Part shown: positions 7,350-13,784 of the stretch, piece after piece
How the letters are laid out: every line of letters starts with the position of its first letter
Position numbering within the stretch: the stretch's first letter is position 1
Assembly: GCA_000434475.1 (NCBI GenBank)
Contig: FR879528.1
Span: 1 to 15,918 of the forward strand
From: Dialister sp. CAG:486
Lineage (GTDB): Bacteria > Bacillota > Negativicutes > Veillonellales > Dialisteraceae
Direction of reading: 5' to 3'
Length of the DNA stretch: 15,918 nucleotides
Notes under the pieces: model-generated
Database searches by the model: none
Told to the model about the DNA's origin: nothing
The model's input: the letters and a program-made list of their open reading frames with translations, nothing else
Translations under genes and position numbers: made by a program

Positions 7350-7591
7350 TAAATTTCAAAATGCTATCAGAAAATACCATTACATATAAATAAATGTATT
7401 TTTAAATCGTGCCATGAGACCACCTTTAGATCGTTTTTGGTCTAAAAGTGGCCTTTTAAGGAGGTGGTAGGTCTTTGGGCAGCAATCATGCGGCTATTGC
7501 TGTATCCGTGAAGCAAAACCCAAAATTCCATCATTCTGGTTTTGCTTTTACACCCCAACAAAAGATATATGATACATAGGCTTATATCTTG
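7350..7591 (+). other. structured leader region, possible regulatory RNA
   Basis: No sizeable gene is seen. Three stem-loops stand in series. The first is GACCACCTTTAGATC (7418-7432) against GGTCTAAAAGTGGCC (7439-7453). The second is CAGCAAT against ATTGCTG (7480-7503). The third is AAGCAAAACC (7511-7520) against GGTTTTGCTT, followed by TT. GACCACCTT can also pair with AAGGAGGTGGT (7458-7468), so two mutually exclusive folds exist. A 34-codon frame beginning TTG at 7475, 10 bases after AAGGAGG, is possible but unproven. I recognise no known riboswitch class. Confidence 0.35.
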
Positions 7592-7750
7592 GGAACCGCT
7601 GATTAAATAGCAGAGCCGGATTTCATATGGATTTTTATACATAACTTCGTCATCATCTTCCTTACATAGCTCGCTATTCGCGTCAGATGATTCCTTGCTC
7701 TGTATAAAAATCCAAGAATGAAATCAGTCAACAATTTAATCAGTGTTTCC
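7592..7750. mobile_element. 159-bp MITE-like element
   Basis: Ends GGAACCGCTGATTAAAT and ATTTAATCAGTGTTTCC are inverted repeats. Inside them a second inverted pair (GGATTTTTATACA and TGTATAAAAATCC) surrounds a centre with AGCTCGCTATTCGCGTC. No reading frame for a transposase is present. The copy at 12396-12554 is also exactly 159 bp but lies in the opposite orientation. The flanks are CTTG and ATTG, sharing TTG. Its right end touches a possible promoter for the iad operon. Confidence 0.75.
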
Positions 7751-7751
7751 A

Positions 7752-7780
7752 TTGCATGTATCTCTAGTTTTTGGTATCGA
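7752..7780 (+). promoter_or_regulatory. possible proximal promoter of the iad operon
   Basis: TTGCAT (7752-7757), a 17-base spacer and TATCGA (7775-7780), starting two bases after the MITE-like element. The -10 is weak; the promoter at 7315-7343 matches better. Confidence 0.3.
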
Positions 7781-7804
7781 AAATAAAGGTTAAAGGTGAA
7801 TTGT

Positions 7805-8455
7805 ATGAAACAAGATAGTAACAACAAGAATGGTATACCACAAATTCATGTCCCCTGGTATGGTTATGTCGCTTTTTTGATGGCCATTTTAATGTTTTCG
7901 GGGATCTTCTCTTCTGCAGAAGGCCCGTTAAAGGTATTGGACTTTAATGTTTTGGCCGGAAGCTTCGGCAATATAACCGGGGAGCAGGCCACCAACTTCC
8001 GCGGAATTGGCGGTAATGGCGCAAAAGATGGATTCATGTTTGCATTGACTTTGATTCCAGCCGTTATTTTGGCACTGGGATTGGTAAATGTCATTGATGG
8101 ACTCGGCGGACTGCGTGCTGCAGAAAAATTAATGACTCCTATCTTAGAGCCATTGCTGGGTGTACCAGGCGTTACAGCTCTTGCAAATATTGCTAATTTG
8201 CAGAGCACAGATGCTGCAGCAGGCATGATCAAGGAATTAGTGGATAACGGAAAACTCACCGACAAGGAAAGAAGCATCGTTATCACTTATCAAACAAGCG
8301 GCAGCGCCGGATTAACCAATTATTTCTCTTCTGGCGCAGCTACATTCGCTATTTTGGGAACACCGATCATTGTACCTTTGCTCGTTATTTTAGTTTTTAA
8401 AATTGTTGGTGCAAATTTGATGCGTCTGTACTTAAAAATGTTCTGTAAAGATTAA
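7805..8455 (+). CDS. yjiH: nucleoside-recognition (Gate) domain membrane protein, YjiH-like
   Basis: An inner-membrane protein of the Gate/nucleoside-recognition superfamily (relatives: SpmA, YjiH). In E. coli yjiH and yjiG stand beside iadA, as here, so a role in moving isoaspartyl peptides or their products is likely but unproven. The 216 residues contain hydrophobic segments at about 19-36, 76-98, 118-135 and 181-203, and the family's conserved stretch NLQSTDAAAGMIKELV (131-146) and TSGSAGLTNYF (164-174). The start at 7805 is chosen because AAAGGTG (7792-7798) precedes it; an ATG three codons earlier lies inside that site. yjiG follows after 12 bases. The gene is visibly more AT-rich than the leucine genes. 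Confidence 0.85.
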   Translation: MKQDSNNKNGIPQIHVPWYGYVAFLMAILMFSGIFSSAEGPLKVLDFNVLAGSFGNITGEQATNFRGIGGNGAKDGFMFALTLIPAVILALGLVNVIDGLGGLRAAEKLMTPILEPLLGVPGVTALANIANLQSTDAAAGMIKELVDNGKLTDKERSIVITYQTSGSAGLTNYFSSGAATFAILGTPIIVPLLVILVFKIVGANLMRLYLKMFCKD

Positions 8456-8467
8456 AGAAGGAATATA

Positions 8468-8947
8468 ATGGAAAATATGACCGAAGAACACAAGAAAAAT
8501 ATCCTGGACCTTTTCGTAGAAGGCGCTCGCAAGGGATTCACTATTGGCACCACCAGTTTGTTACCCAATGTAATTATGGCATTTGTCATTATTCGAATCT
8601 TGGACGTAACAGGACTGCTCCATTTGATCGGCGTGGCCTTTCAGCCTATTATGGGACTGTGGGGACTTCCCGGAGAAGCAGCCACTGTGATTATAGGTTC
8701 TCTCATGAGCATGGGCGGAGCCATTGGTATCTTAATGAGCTTATTCACGCAGGGCATTATGGATCCTATCCAGGTCACTGTGATGGTTCCCGGTATTTAT
8801 CTGATGGGAAACCCTGTTCAAAATGTGGGACGTTGCCTCGGCATTTCCGGTGTGAACAGTCGCCACTATTTTGCGATCATTATGATCTGCTTAATAAACA
8901 CCTTGTTGTCCATTTGGGCTATGCGTTTAATCATGCTCTTCTTCTAA
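8468..8947 (+). CDS. yjiG: nucleoside-recognition (Gate) domain membrane protein, YjiG-like
   Basis: Partner of the preceding YjiH-like protein; the two are probably halves of one membrane complex, as SpmA and SpmB are thought to be. In the 159 residues hydrophobic segments lie at about 30-58, 70-92, 100-114 and 133-157. Family-like motifs are LLPNVIMAFVIIRILDVTGL (31-50), GSLMSMGGAIGILMSL (77-92) and MGNPVQNVGRCLG (113-125). GAAGGA lies 6 bases before the ATG, and only 12 bases separate it from yjiH. iadA begins 40 bases downstream, so the three genes form one operon. The transported compound cannot be read from the sequence. Confidence 0.85.
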   Translation: MENMTEEHKKNILDLFVEGARKGFTIGTTSLLPNVIMAFVIIRILDVTGLLHLIGVAFQPIMGLWGLPGEAATVIIGSLMSMGGAIGILMSLFTQGIMDPIQVTVMVPGIYLMGNPVQNVGRCLGISGVNSRHYFAIIMICLINTLLSIWAMRLIMLFF

Positions 8948-8987
8948 ATGTGGTTGAGCAAAATTGTGACAGGAGGACTGATCTGCT

Positions 8988-10181
8988 ATGGAAAATTCAA
9001 AACCATTTTTTAAGCTTCTGAAAAATGTTCATGTATTTGCACCAGAGGATAAAGGCATACAAGACATTTTGATCGCTGGCGAAAAAATCGCTGCGATGGG
9101 TAAAGATTTATTTTTACCGCCTGTTTATCAGTGTCAAGTCATTGAGGGGAATGGTCTGAGCGCTGTTCCTGGATTTATGGATGCCCATGTTCACATTATC
9201 GGCGGTGGCGGAGAAGGCGGTTTTCAGACCCGTACACCAGAGATTCAATTAAGCAAGATCACAACCGCTGGTGTTACTACGGTATTTGGACTTCTTGGTA
9301 CAGACGGAATCACGCGCCATGTAGAAAGCTTACTGGCAAAGGCTCGCGGTTTGGAAAATGAAGGTATCAGTACATACATCTATTCCGGTTCTTATGAGAT
9401 GCCCACTCCAACGATCACAGGGAGCGTGCGACGCGATATTGTTTTAATTGATAAAGTAATCGGTACCGGTGAGATCGCCATGAGCGATCATCGTTCTTCT
9501 CAGTCTCCCGTATCGGCATATCGTGAGATTACGGCAGAAGCGCGAGTAGGTGGTATGCTAAGCGGTAAAGCCGGTGTTGTAAATATGCACATCGGTGACG
9601 GTACAGATGGCCTCAAGTATTTGAGAGAAATCACAGCCAATGGAGAATTGCCTAAAACACAGGTGATTCCAACTCATGTAAACAGAAATAAACATCTCTT
9701 TGCGGATGCCATTGATTGGGCAAAAAGTGGCGGTCTGATGGACTTTACCAGCAGTATTGCTCCTAAAGATGACGACGATCCGGTCGTCAAAACGAGTAAG
9801 GGGATTCGCCAAGCCTTAGATGCAGGGGTACCATTGCGTCAGATTTCTGTCAGCTCTGACGGTAACGGAAGCATGCCAATTTTTGATGATAGCGGCAATA
9901 ACATTGGTGTTGGCGTGGCAAATGAAGATTCCCTGTTAAAAGAATTCAGAGATCTGGTGCAAGAAGAAGGATTATCTTTATCCGATGCCCTGACTGTATT
10001 TACCAGCAATGTAGCCCAAAACACGAAATTGTATCCAAAGAAAGGATGCTTAGCTGAAGGAAGTGATGCAGATATTCTACTTCTTGATGACAAACTGCAA
10101 TTGAATGCTACATTTGCACGCGGACAGCAGATGGTCAAAGATGGTAAAGCCATCGTATTTGGCACCTTTGAAGAACATTAA
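8988..10181 (+). CDS. iadA: isoaspartyl (beta-aspartyl) dipeptidase
   Basis: A metal-dependent hydrolase of the amidohydrolase superfamily that splits beta-aspartyl dipeptides, which arise when proteins containing damaged Asn/Asp residues are degraded. The 397 residues match the E. coli enzyme in length. Metal and substrate residues stand at nearly the same numbers as I recall for E. coli IadA: H67 and H69 (DAHVHI), E76, Y136, R169 (SDHRSS), H201 (NMHIGD), H230 and R233 (THVNRN), and D291 (SSDGNGS). Position 162, a carboxylated lysine in E. coli, is Glu here (IGTGEIAMSDHR). AGGAGG lies 11 bases before the ATG. Last gene of the yjiH-yjiG-iadA operon, closed by a strong terminator. Confidence 0.95.
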   Translation: MENSKPFFKLLKNVHVFAPEDKGIQDILIAGEKIAAMGKDLFLPPVYQCQVIEGNGLSAVPGFMDAHVHIIGGGGEGGFQTRTPEIQLSKITTAGVTTVFGLLGTDGITRHVESLLAKARGLENEGISTYIYSGSYEMPTPTITGSVRRDIVLIDKVIGTGEIAMSDHRSSQSPVSAYREITAEARVGGMLSGKAGVVNMHIGDGTDGLKYLREITANGELPKTQVIPTHVNRNKHLFADAIDWAKSGGLMDFTSSIAPKDDDDPVVKTSKGIRQALDAGVPLRQISVSSDGNGSMPIFDDSGNNIGVGVANEDSLLKEFRDLVQEEGLSLSDALTVFTSNVAQNTKLYPKKGCLAEGSDADILLLDDKLQLNATFARGQQMVKDGKAIVFGTFEEH

Positions 10182-10207
10182 AATCTATATGATAAGCAAG
10201 TGACTCA

Positions 10208-10254
10208 CCTAGTGACACTCAATGGTATACCATTGAGTGTCACTAGGTTTTTTA
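10208..10254 (+). terminator. perfect 40-bp palindromic terminator of the iad operon
   Basis: CCTAGTGACACTCAATGGTA (10208-10227) is followed at once by its exact reverse complement (10228-10247) and then by seven T. The arms have no mismatch and no spacer. It lies 26 bases after the iadA stop codon and touches the end of the truncated MocR gene. Confidence 0.9.
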
Positions 10255-11340
10255 TATGGAGGAAACGCTCGCCCGCAGCCGTCTCCTCCGCCGGACTCGG
10301 TTGATGTGCCTTTCGAAATGCCCCTGACTGATGAATTCAGCGAGTACGAGCTGATCAAAGACGGGGACGGTGCAGGAGTAGAAACCCACGCGCAGCTGAT
10401 AGAGAGGGACCATCTGCGGCGGGAGGACCAGGTAGCCCGTGCGGATGGAGGGCGCGATGGTTTTCGAGAAGCTATTCATATAGATGACGTGTCCCTCCGG
10501 CTCCATAGAGAAGAGCGTATCCTCCGGCTTGGAGAGAAGGGTAAACTCGGAATCGAAATCATCTTCGATGATCATGGCATGACGCTCACGGGCGAAGCGC
10601 AGGTACTCAGCCCGCTTCGAGGCCGTCGCCGTGATGCCGGAGGGATAGCTGTTGAAGGGCGTCACATGGAGTACCCTCGCACGGGTGCGGATGAGCTCGC
10701 TCGTTTCTATACCGTTCTTCCCCATCCTGAGCTTATCGATAGAGATCCCATTCGCCCGATATACCTGCTCGATCTTCTGGTAGGACGGGTCTTCCAGTGC
10801 ATAGATCTGTCCCTGTCCAAGCACCTGTATATTCAATCCATAGAGGTACTCCGCGCCCGACCCGATCAGGATCTGCTCGGGAGAGACGCGCATATGGCGG
10901 CTTCTGGCGAGATAGGAGGCGATCGCACGCCGCAGCTCTTCGCAGCCATGGTTCGGCGAAGGATCCAGGATCTTTTCTCCATACGCGGAAAGTACGCTCC
11001 GCATCGTACGCGCAAAGATGGAAAAAGGGAAAAGGTCTCTTTCTCCGTCCTCGCGCTGTTCTGTTTTCGTGCGGGCGATATCCATCGAGCGGCTCATCGG
11101 ACGGGGATCTGCCGCTCCGTAGTTATCCATCTCGCGGAAGACGACGAAGTATCCGCTTCGTTCCCGCGGCTCCACGTAGCCTTCCTCGACAAGAAGATCA
11201 TAGGCGTGCGCCACCGTGATGAGGCTGACGCCCTGCGCCTCTGCGGTCTGCCGCTTCGAAGGAAGCTTGGCTCCGTAGCCATAGACGCCATTCGTGATGG
11301 CATCACGAATGGAAAGATAAAGGGTCATGTAGGCGGTCAT
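10252..11340 (-). CDS. MocR-family regulator (GntR plus aminotransferase domain), C-terminally truncated
   Basis: A GntR-type winged helix at about 1-66 (KLPSKRQTAEAQGVSLITVA at 25-44) joined to a fold-type I aminotransferase domain, the MocR/PdxR layout; such proteins use pyridoxal phosphate as effector or cofactor. The PLP lysine is K293 in NSFSKTIAPS, and the EDDFDSEF motif is at 259-266. At 362 residues it is roughly 80-110 short of the family. The sequence stops right after HFERHINRVRRRRR, where the small C-terminal domain should continue, and the stop codon adjoins the iad terminator. The missing part is not nearby in any frame, so this is a deletion junction and the gene may be non-functional. 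AAAGGA lies 8 bases before the ATG. It is divergent from an ECF S-component gene. Confidence 0.85.
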   Translation of the reverse strand: MTAYMTLYLSIRDAITNGVYGYGAKLPSKRQTAEAQGVSLITVAHAYDLLVEEGYVEPRERSGYFVVFREMDNYGAADPRPMSRSMDIARTKTEQREDGERDLFPFSIFARTMRSVLSAYGEKILDPSPNHGCEELRRAIASYLARSRHMRVSPEQILIGSGAEYLYGLNIQVLGQGQIYALEDPSYQKIEQVYRANGISIDKLRMGKNGIETSELIRTRARVLHVTPFNSYPSGITATASKRAEYLRFARERHAMIIEDDFDSEFTLLSKPEDTLFSMEPEGHVIYMNSFSKTIAPSIRTGYLVLPPQMVPLYQLRVGFYSCTVPVFDQLVLAEFISQGHFERHINRVRRRRRLRASVSSI

Positions 11341-11539
11341 GAGGAGGATCCTTTCGTAAAATAGTGACTAATGACTGGTGACTAGCAGCTAGGGATTAGG
11401 GATTAGGAGCCTCAAAGGACTGCTCCCCATGGGCTAACCCGTTCCATCTGGTCTTACTTTTTTGTATTATTTTGGTGATTTTTATATATCCAGTTTCATA
11501 GTATAATGCAAACATCCAGATACAACAAGGAGAATTCTC
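11341..11539. promoter_or_regulatory. divergent control region, with -10 TATAAT at 11502-11507
   Basis: Separates the MocR gene from the S-component gene. The S-component side has a perfect TATAAT (11502-11507) but no good -35 at the right distance, as is common at activator-dependent promoters; MocR proteins often act that way. At 11362-11409 there is a dispersed repeat (TGACTAATGACTGGTGACTAG, then GGGATTAGGGATTAGGAG) also seen in other gaps of this window. No clear MocR direct-repeat operator was found. Confidence 0.45.
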
Positions 11540-12097
11540 ATGACAAACGAAGAAACACTGACCACACATTCCCTTTCCGTCCACACGAAGCACAATACGC
11601 GCTGGCTCACCATCTGCGGTCTTTTGATGGCGATCAATGTCGGACTTTCGTCTTTCGGTCTGCCCGTCCCGGGCGGTCACCTGTACCTGAACGACATCGT
11701 GATCGTCGCAGCGGCGCTCATGCTCGACCCGCTGGGCGCCTTCCTCGTCGGCGGCGTCGGCGCATTTTTAGGAGACTTCTTCTTCTACCCGCTCCCGATG
11801 TTCGTCTCACTCGTCACTCACGGTCTGCAGGCCATGGCGATCTCCTACATCGCGCACCACGCTTTCCCGGCAAAGCCGAAGCTCTCTACGGTGATCGCTG
11901 TCCTCGTCGGCGCCGTCATCATGGTCGTCGGCTATTCCCTTGGCCGTGCCTATGTCTACAGTACGCCTGCCTATGCATGGATCAAGTTGCCGTATGAGAT
12001 CCTGCAGGCACTCTTCGGCGTCATCGTCGGCCCCTTCCTCGTATGGAAATGGAAGCTGAATGAACATGCCAAAAAGCTGATCGACGGGAAATGGTAA
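11540..12097 (+). CDS. ECF transporter S component, substrate uncertain (vitamin B6?)
   Basis: A membrane protein that captures a vitamin or similar small molecule and works with a shared energy-coupling module (EcfA, EcfA', EcfT) encoded elsewhere. The 185 residues give about six hydrophobic segments (near 22-42, 51-62, 64-82, 86-108, 115-138 and 152-170). The N-terminal half has the S-component look: GLLMAINVGLSSFGLPVPGG followed by LYLNDIVIVAAALMLDPLGA and FLGDFFFYPLPMF. AAGGAG lies 7 bases before the ATG. A divergent MocR/PdxR-type regulator, whose family typically senses pyridoxal phosphate, points to a pyridoxine-type substrate (PdxU-like), but this is inference from context alone. A terminator follows at once. 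Confidence 0.8.
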   Translation: MTNEETLTTHSLSVHTKHNTRWLTICGLLMAINVGLSSFGLPVPGGHLYLNDIVIVAAALMLDPLGAFLVGGVGAFLGDFFFYPLPMFVSLVTHGLQAMAISYIAHHAFPAKPKLSTVIAVLVGAVIMVVGYSLGRAYVYSTPAYAWIKLPYEILQALFGVIVGPFLVWKWKLNEHAKKLIDGKW

Positions 12098-12124
12098 CGA
12101 GAGCCTCTCCCCACAATTTCACAT

Positions 12125-12167
12125 AAAAAGAAGACGTGAAATCCTCCGGATTTCCTGCCTTCTTTTT
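12125..12167 (+). terminator. terminator of the S-component gene
   Basis: Outer arms AAAAAGAAG (12125-12133) and CTTCTTTTT (12159-12167) and an inner stem GAAATCC-TCC-GGATTTC (12138-12154), ending in a T tract. It starts 27 bases after the stop codon. Confidence 0.8.
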
Positions 12168-12626
12168 AATTGACCCTTTTTCAGGATGACTCGCCATCAG
12201 GGGCTAGGGATGAGTGGCTAGGGATGAGGGATTAGAAGCAAGCGGTGATTGAAGTAGCGCAGTTAGCATGCTAACCGTTCTGCAAGGCGGATCGAGGGCT
12301 ACGCTCGAGATGACGACGGCGCGAAGCGCTATCAAAACTCCGCGGCGCTTAGATCCTTCGACTCAGTTCTCCTGTTTCAGATAAGCTATTTTTAAGGAAA
12401 CACTGATTAAATCGTTATCAGATTTCATTCTTGGATTTTTACACAGAGCGAGGAGACATTCGACGCGAATAGCGAGCTATTTAAGGAGAATGTCGACGAC
12501 ACTATGTATAAAAATCCATATGAAATCTGATTCTGCGATTGAATCAGCGTTTCCTTAACATACGACGTTTTTCTCCGCTCAGGATGACGAAATGCGCCGC
12601 ACCACTCATGGGCAAACCCTGAACCC
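12168..12626. other. non-coding spacer with repeats and a MITE-like element
   Basis: No gene is seen. At 12197-12238 there is a block of GGCTAGGGATGAG-type repeats. At about 12289-12315 there is a weaker relative of the CGAGCGAAGCGAG repeat. The 159-bp element is at 12396-12554, and an inverted copy of the 4370-4393 block lies at 12558-12590. No hairpin with a T tract follows the glycerate kinase gene, so the element's own palindrome may end its transcript. Confidence 0.5.
12392..12558. mobile_element. 159-bp MITE-like element with TTAA flanks
   Basis: The core 12396-12554 begins GGAAACACTGATTAAAT and ends GAATCAGCGTTTCC, bordered by TTAA on both sides. Inner repeats (GGATTTTTACACA and TGTATAAAAATCC) and the centre with GACGCGAATAGCGAGCT match the copy at 7592-7750 in reverse orientation. 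No transposase frame is present, so it would depend on an enzyme encoded elsewhere. Confidence 0.78.
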
Positions 12627-13766
12627 TCAATCATGGATCAGACGCAGGACCTGGGTGACCGTCTGACGGAGATTGGCCGTAGTGACATCCTTCCGCATGG
12701 CCTCTTCCGCATCCATCGCTTCATGCAGGATGGGGAAATAGGCATCGATGCCATGCTCATTGACAGAAGCGGCTTCTTCTGCCGCACAGCCGCAGAGAGC
12801 GATGGTGCGGCAGGAAGGCGCACAGCGCTTGGCGAGCTGTGCGACGCCGACAGGCGCCTTGCCCATCGCGGTCTGATGATCCATTCGTCCCTCGCCAGTG
12901 ATGACAAGGTCAGCGGATGGAAGTGCATCCGCGATGTGGATGGCTTCGAGGACCAGCGTAATCCCGGGCGTTAGCGATCCATTTAGAAATGTATGGAATG
13001 CGAAGCCAAGACCTCCGGCGGCGCCTGCTCCGGGGATAAGAGCAGCCGCCTTTCCGGTGAAGCGTTCGGCGAGAGCGGCAAAGCGGGCGATGTCAGCGTC
13101 CATGCGGGCGGCGATCTCGGGAGTCGCGCCCTTCTGCGGGCCGAAGACATGCGAACAGCCCTCGCTGCCGCAGAGCGGATTCGTCACATCACAGGCGATG
13201 TCGAAGCGGCATTCCCGAAGGAGCGGAGATACCTCGCTGTCATCGATGCGCACGATTTTCGCCAGATCACGGCCGTAGCCTTTGACACGGCTGCCATCTT
13301 CCTGATAGAAATGATAGCCCAGCGCCGTCAGCATGCCGATGCCGGCATCATTCGTCGCACTTCCACCGATGCCGATGATGAAGTGGCGGCATCCACGGGA
13401 CAAGGCAGCACTGATGAGCTCGCCGAGGCCGTAGGTGGTGGTATTCATCGGATTTCTAAAAGCCGGCGGCACAAGAGGCAGTCCGGAGGCATCCGCCATC
13501 TCGATGATAGCCGTGCGGTTCTTCGGAAGCCAGCCATAGCGACTTGCGACCGGTTGCCCCAAAGGTCCTGTCACCGTGACGGGGACGATGTCTCCGCCAA
13601 GACCCGCCGTCAGCACATCGACCGTCCCCTCCCCGCCGTCTGCCAGCGGAAAGACCTCGACCGAGTCAGACGGATAGCGGGAAAGGATCGCCTCTTTGAT
13701 CGTATTTCCTGCATCCAGAGACGAGAGACAGCCCTTGAAAGAATCCATGGCAATGATGGTTTTCAT
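12627..13766 (-). CDS. glxK: glycerate kinase (type I, GlxK/GarK family)
   Basis: Phosphorylates D-glycerate with ATP, normally to 2-phosphoglycerate in this family, feeding lower glycolysis. The 379 residues are full length. Conserved stretches are AMDSFKGCLSS (6-16), PLADGGEGT (40-48), GIGGSATNDAGIGML (132-146), CDVTNPLCG (192-200), GAGAAGGLGF (246-255) and ITGEGRMDHQTAMGKAP (289-305). AGGAGGG stands 6 bases before the ATG. It lies 18 bases downstream of the GntP-family permease gene in the same direction, so uptake and first phosphorylation of the substrate are encoded in one operon. Whether it is glxK, garK or another paralogue by name cannot be told here. Confidence 0.95.
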   Translation of the reverse strand: MKTIIAMDSFKGCLSSLDAGNTIKEAILSRYPSDSVEVFPLADGGEGTVDVLTAGLGGDIVPVTVTGPLGQPVASRYGWLPKNRTAIIEMADASGLPLVPPAFRNPMNTTTYGLGELISAALSRGCRHFIIGIGGSATNDAGIGMLTALGYHFYQEDGSRVKGYGRDLAKIVRIDDSEVSPLLRECRFDIACDVTNPLCGSEGCSHVFGPQKGATPEIAARMDADIARFAALAERFTGKAAALIPGAGAAGGLGFAFHTFLNGSLTPGITLVLEAIHIADALPSADLVITGEGRMDHQTAMGKAPVGVAQLAKRCAPSCRTIALCGCAAEEAASVNEHGIDAYFPILHEAMDAEEAMRKDVTTANLRQTVTQVLRLIHD

Positions 13767-13784
13767 GCGTGACCCTCCTGCCGG

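Noticed and set aside
7442..7642. A 66-codon minus-strand frame upstream of the iad operon
   Set aside because: It crosses the border of the 159-bp MITE-like element, has no ribosome binding site and no recognisable similarity.
10237..11364. A 375-codon plus-strand frame opposite the MocR gene
   Set aside because: Starts inside the iad terminator, has no ribosome binding site, and mirrors the MocR coding strand.
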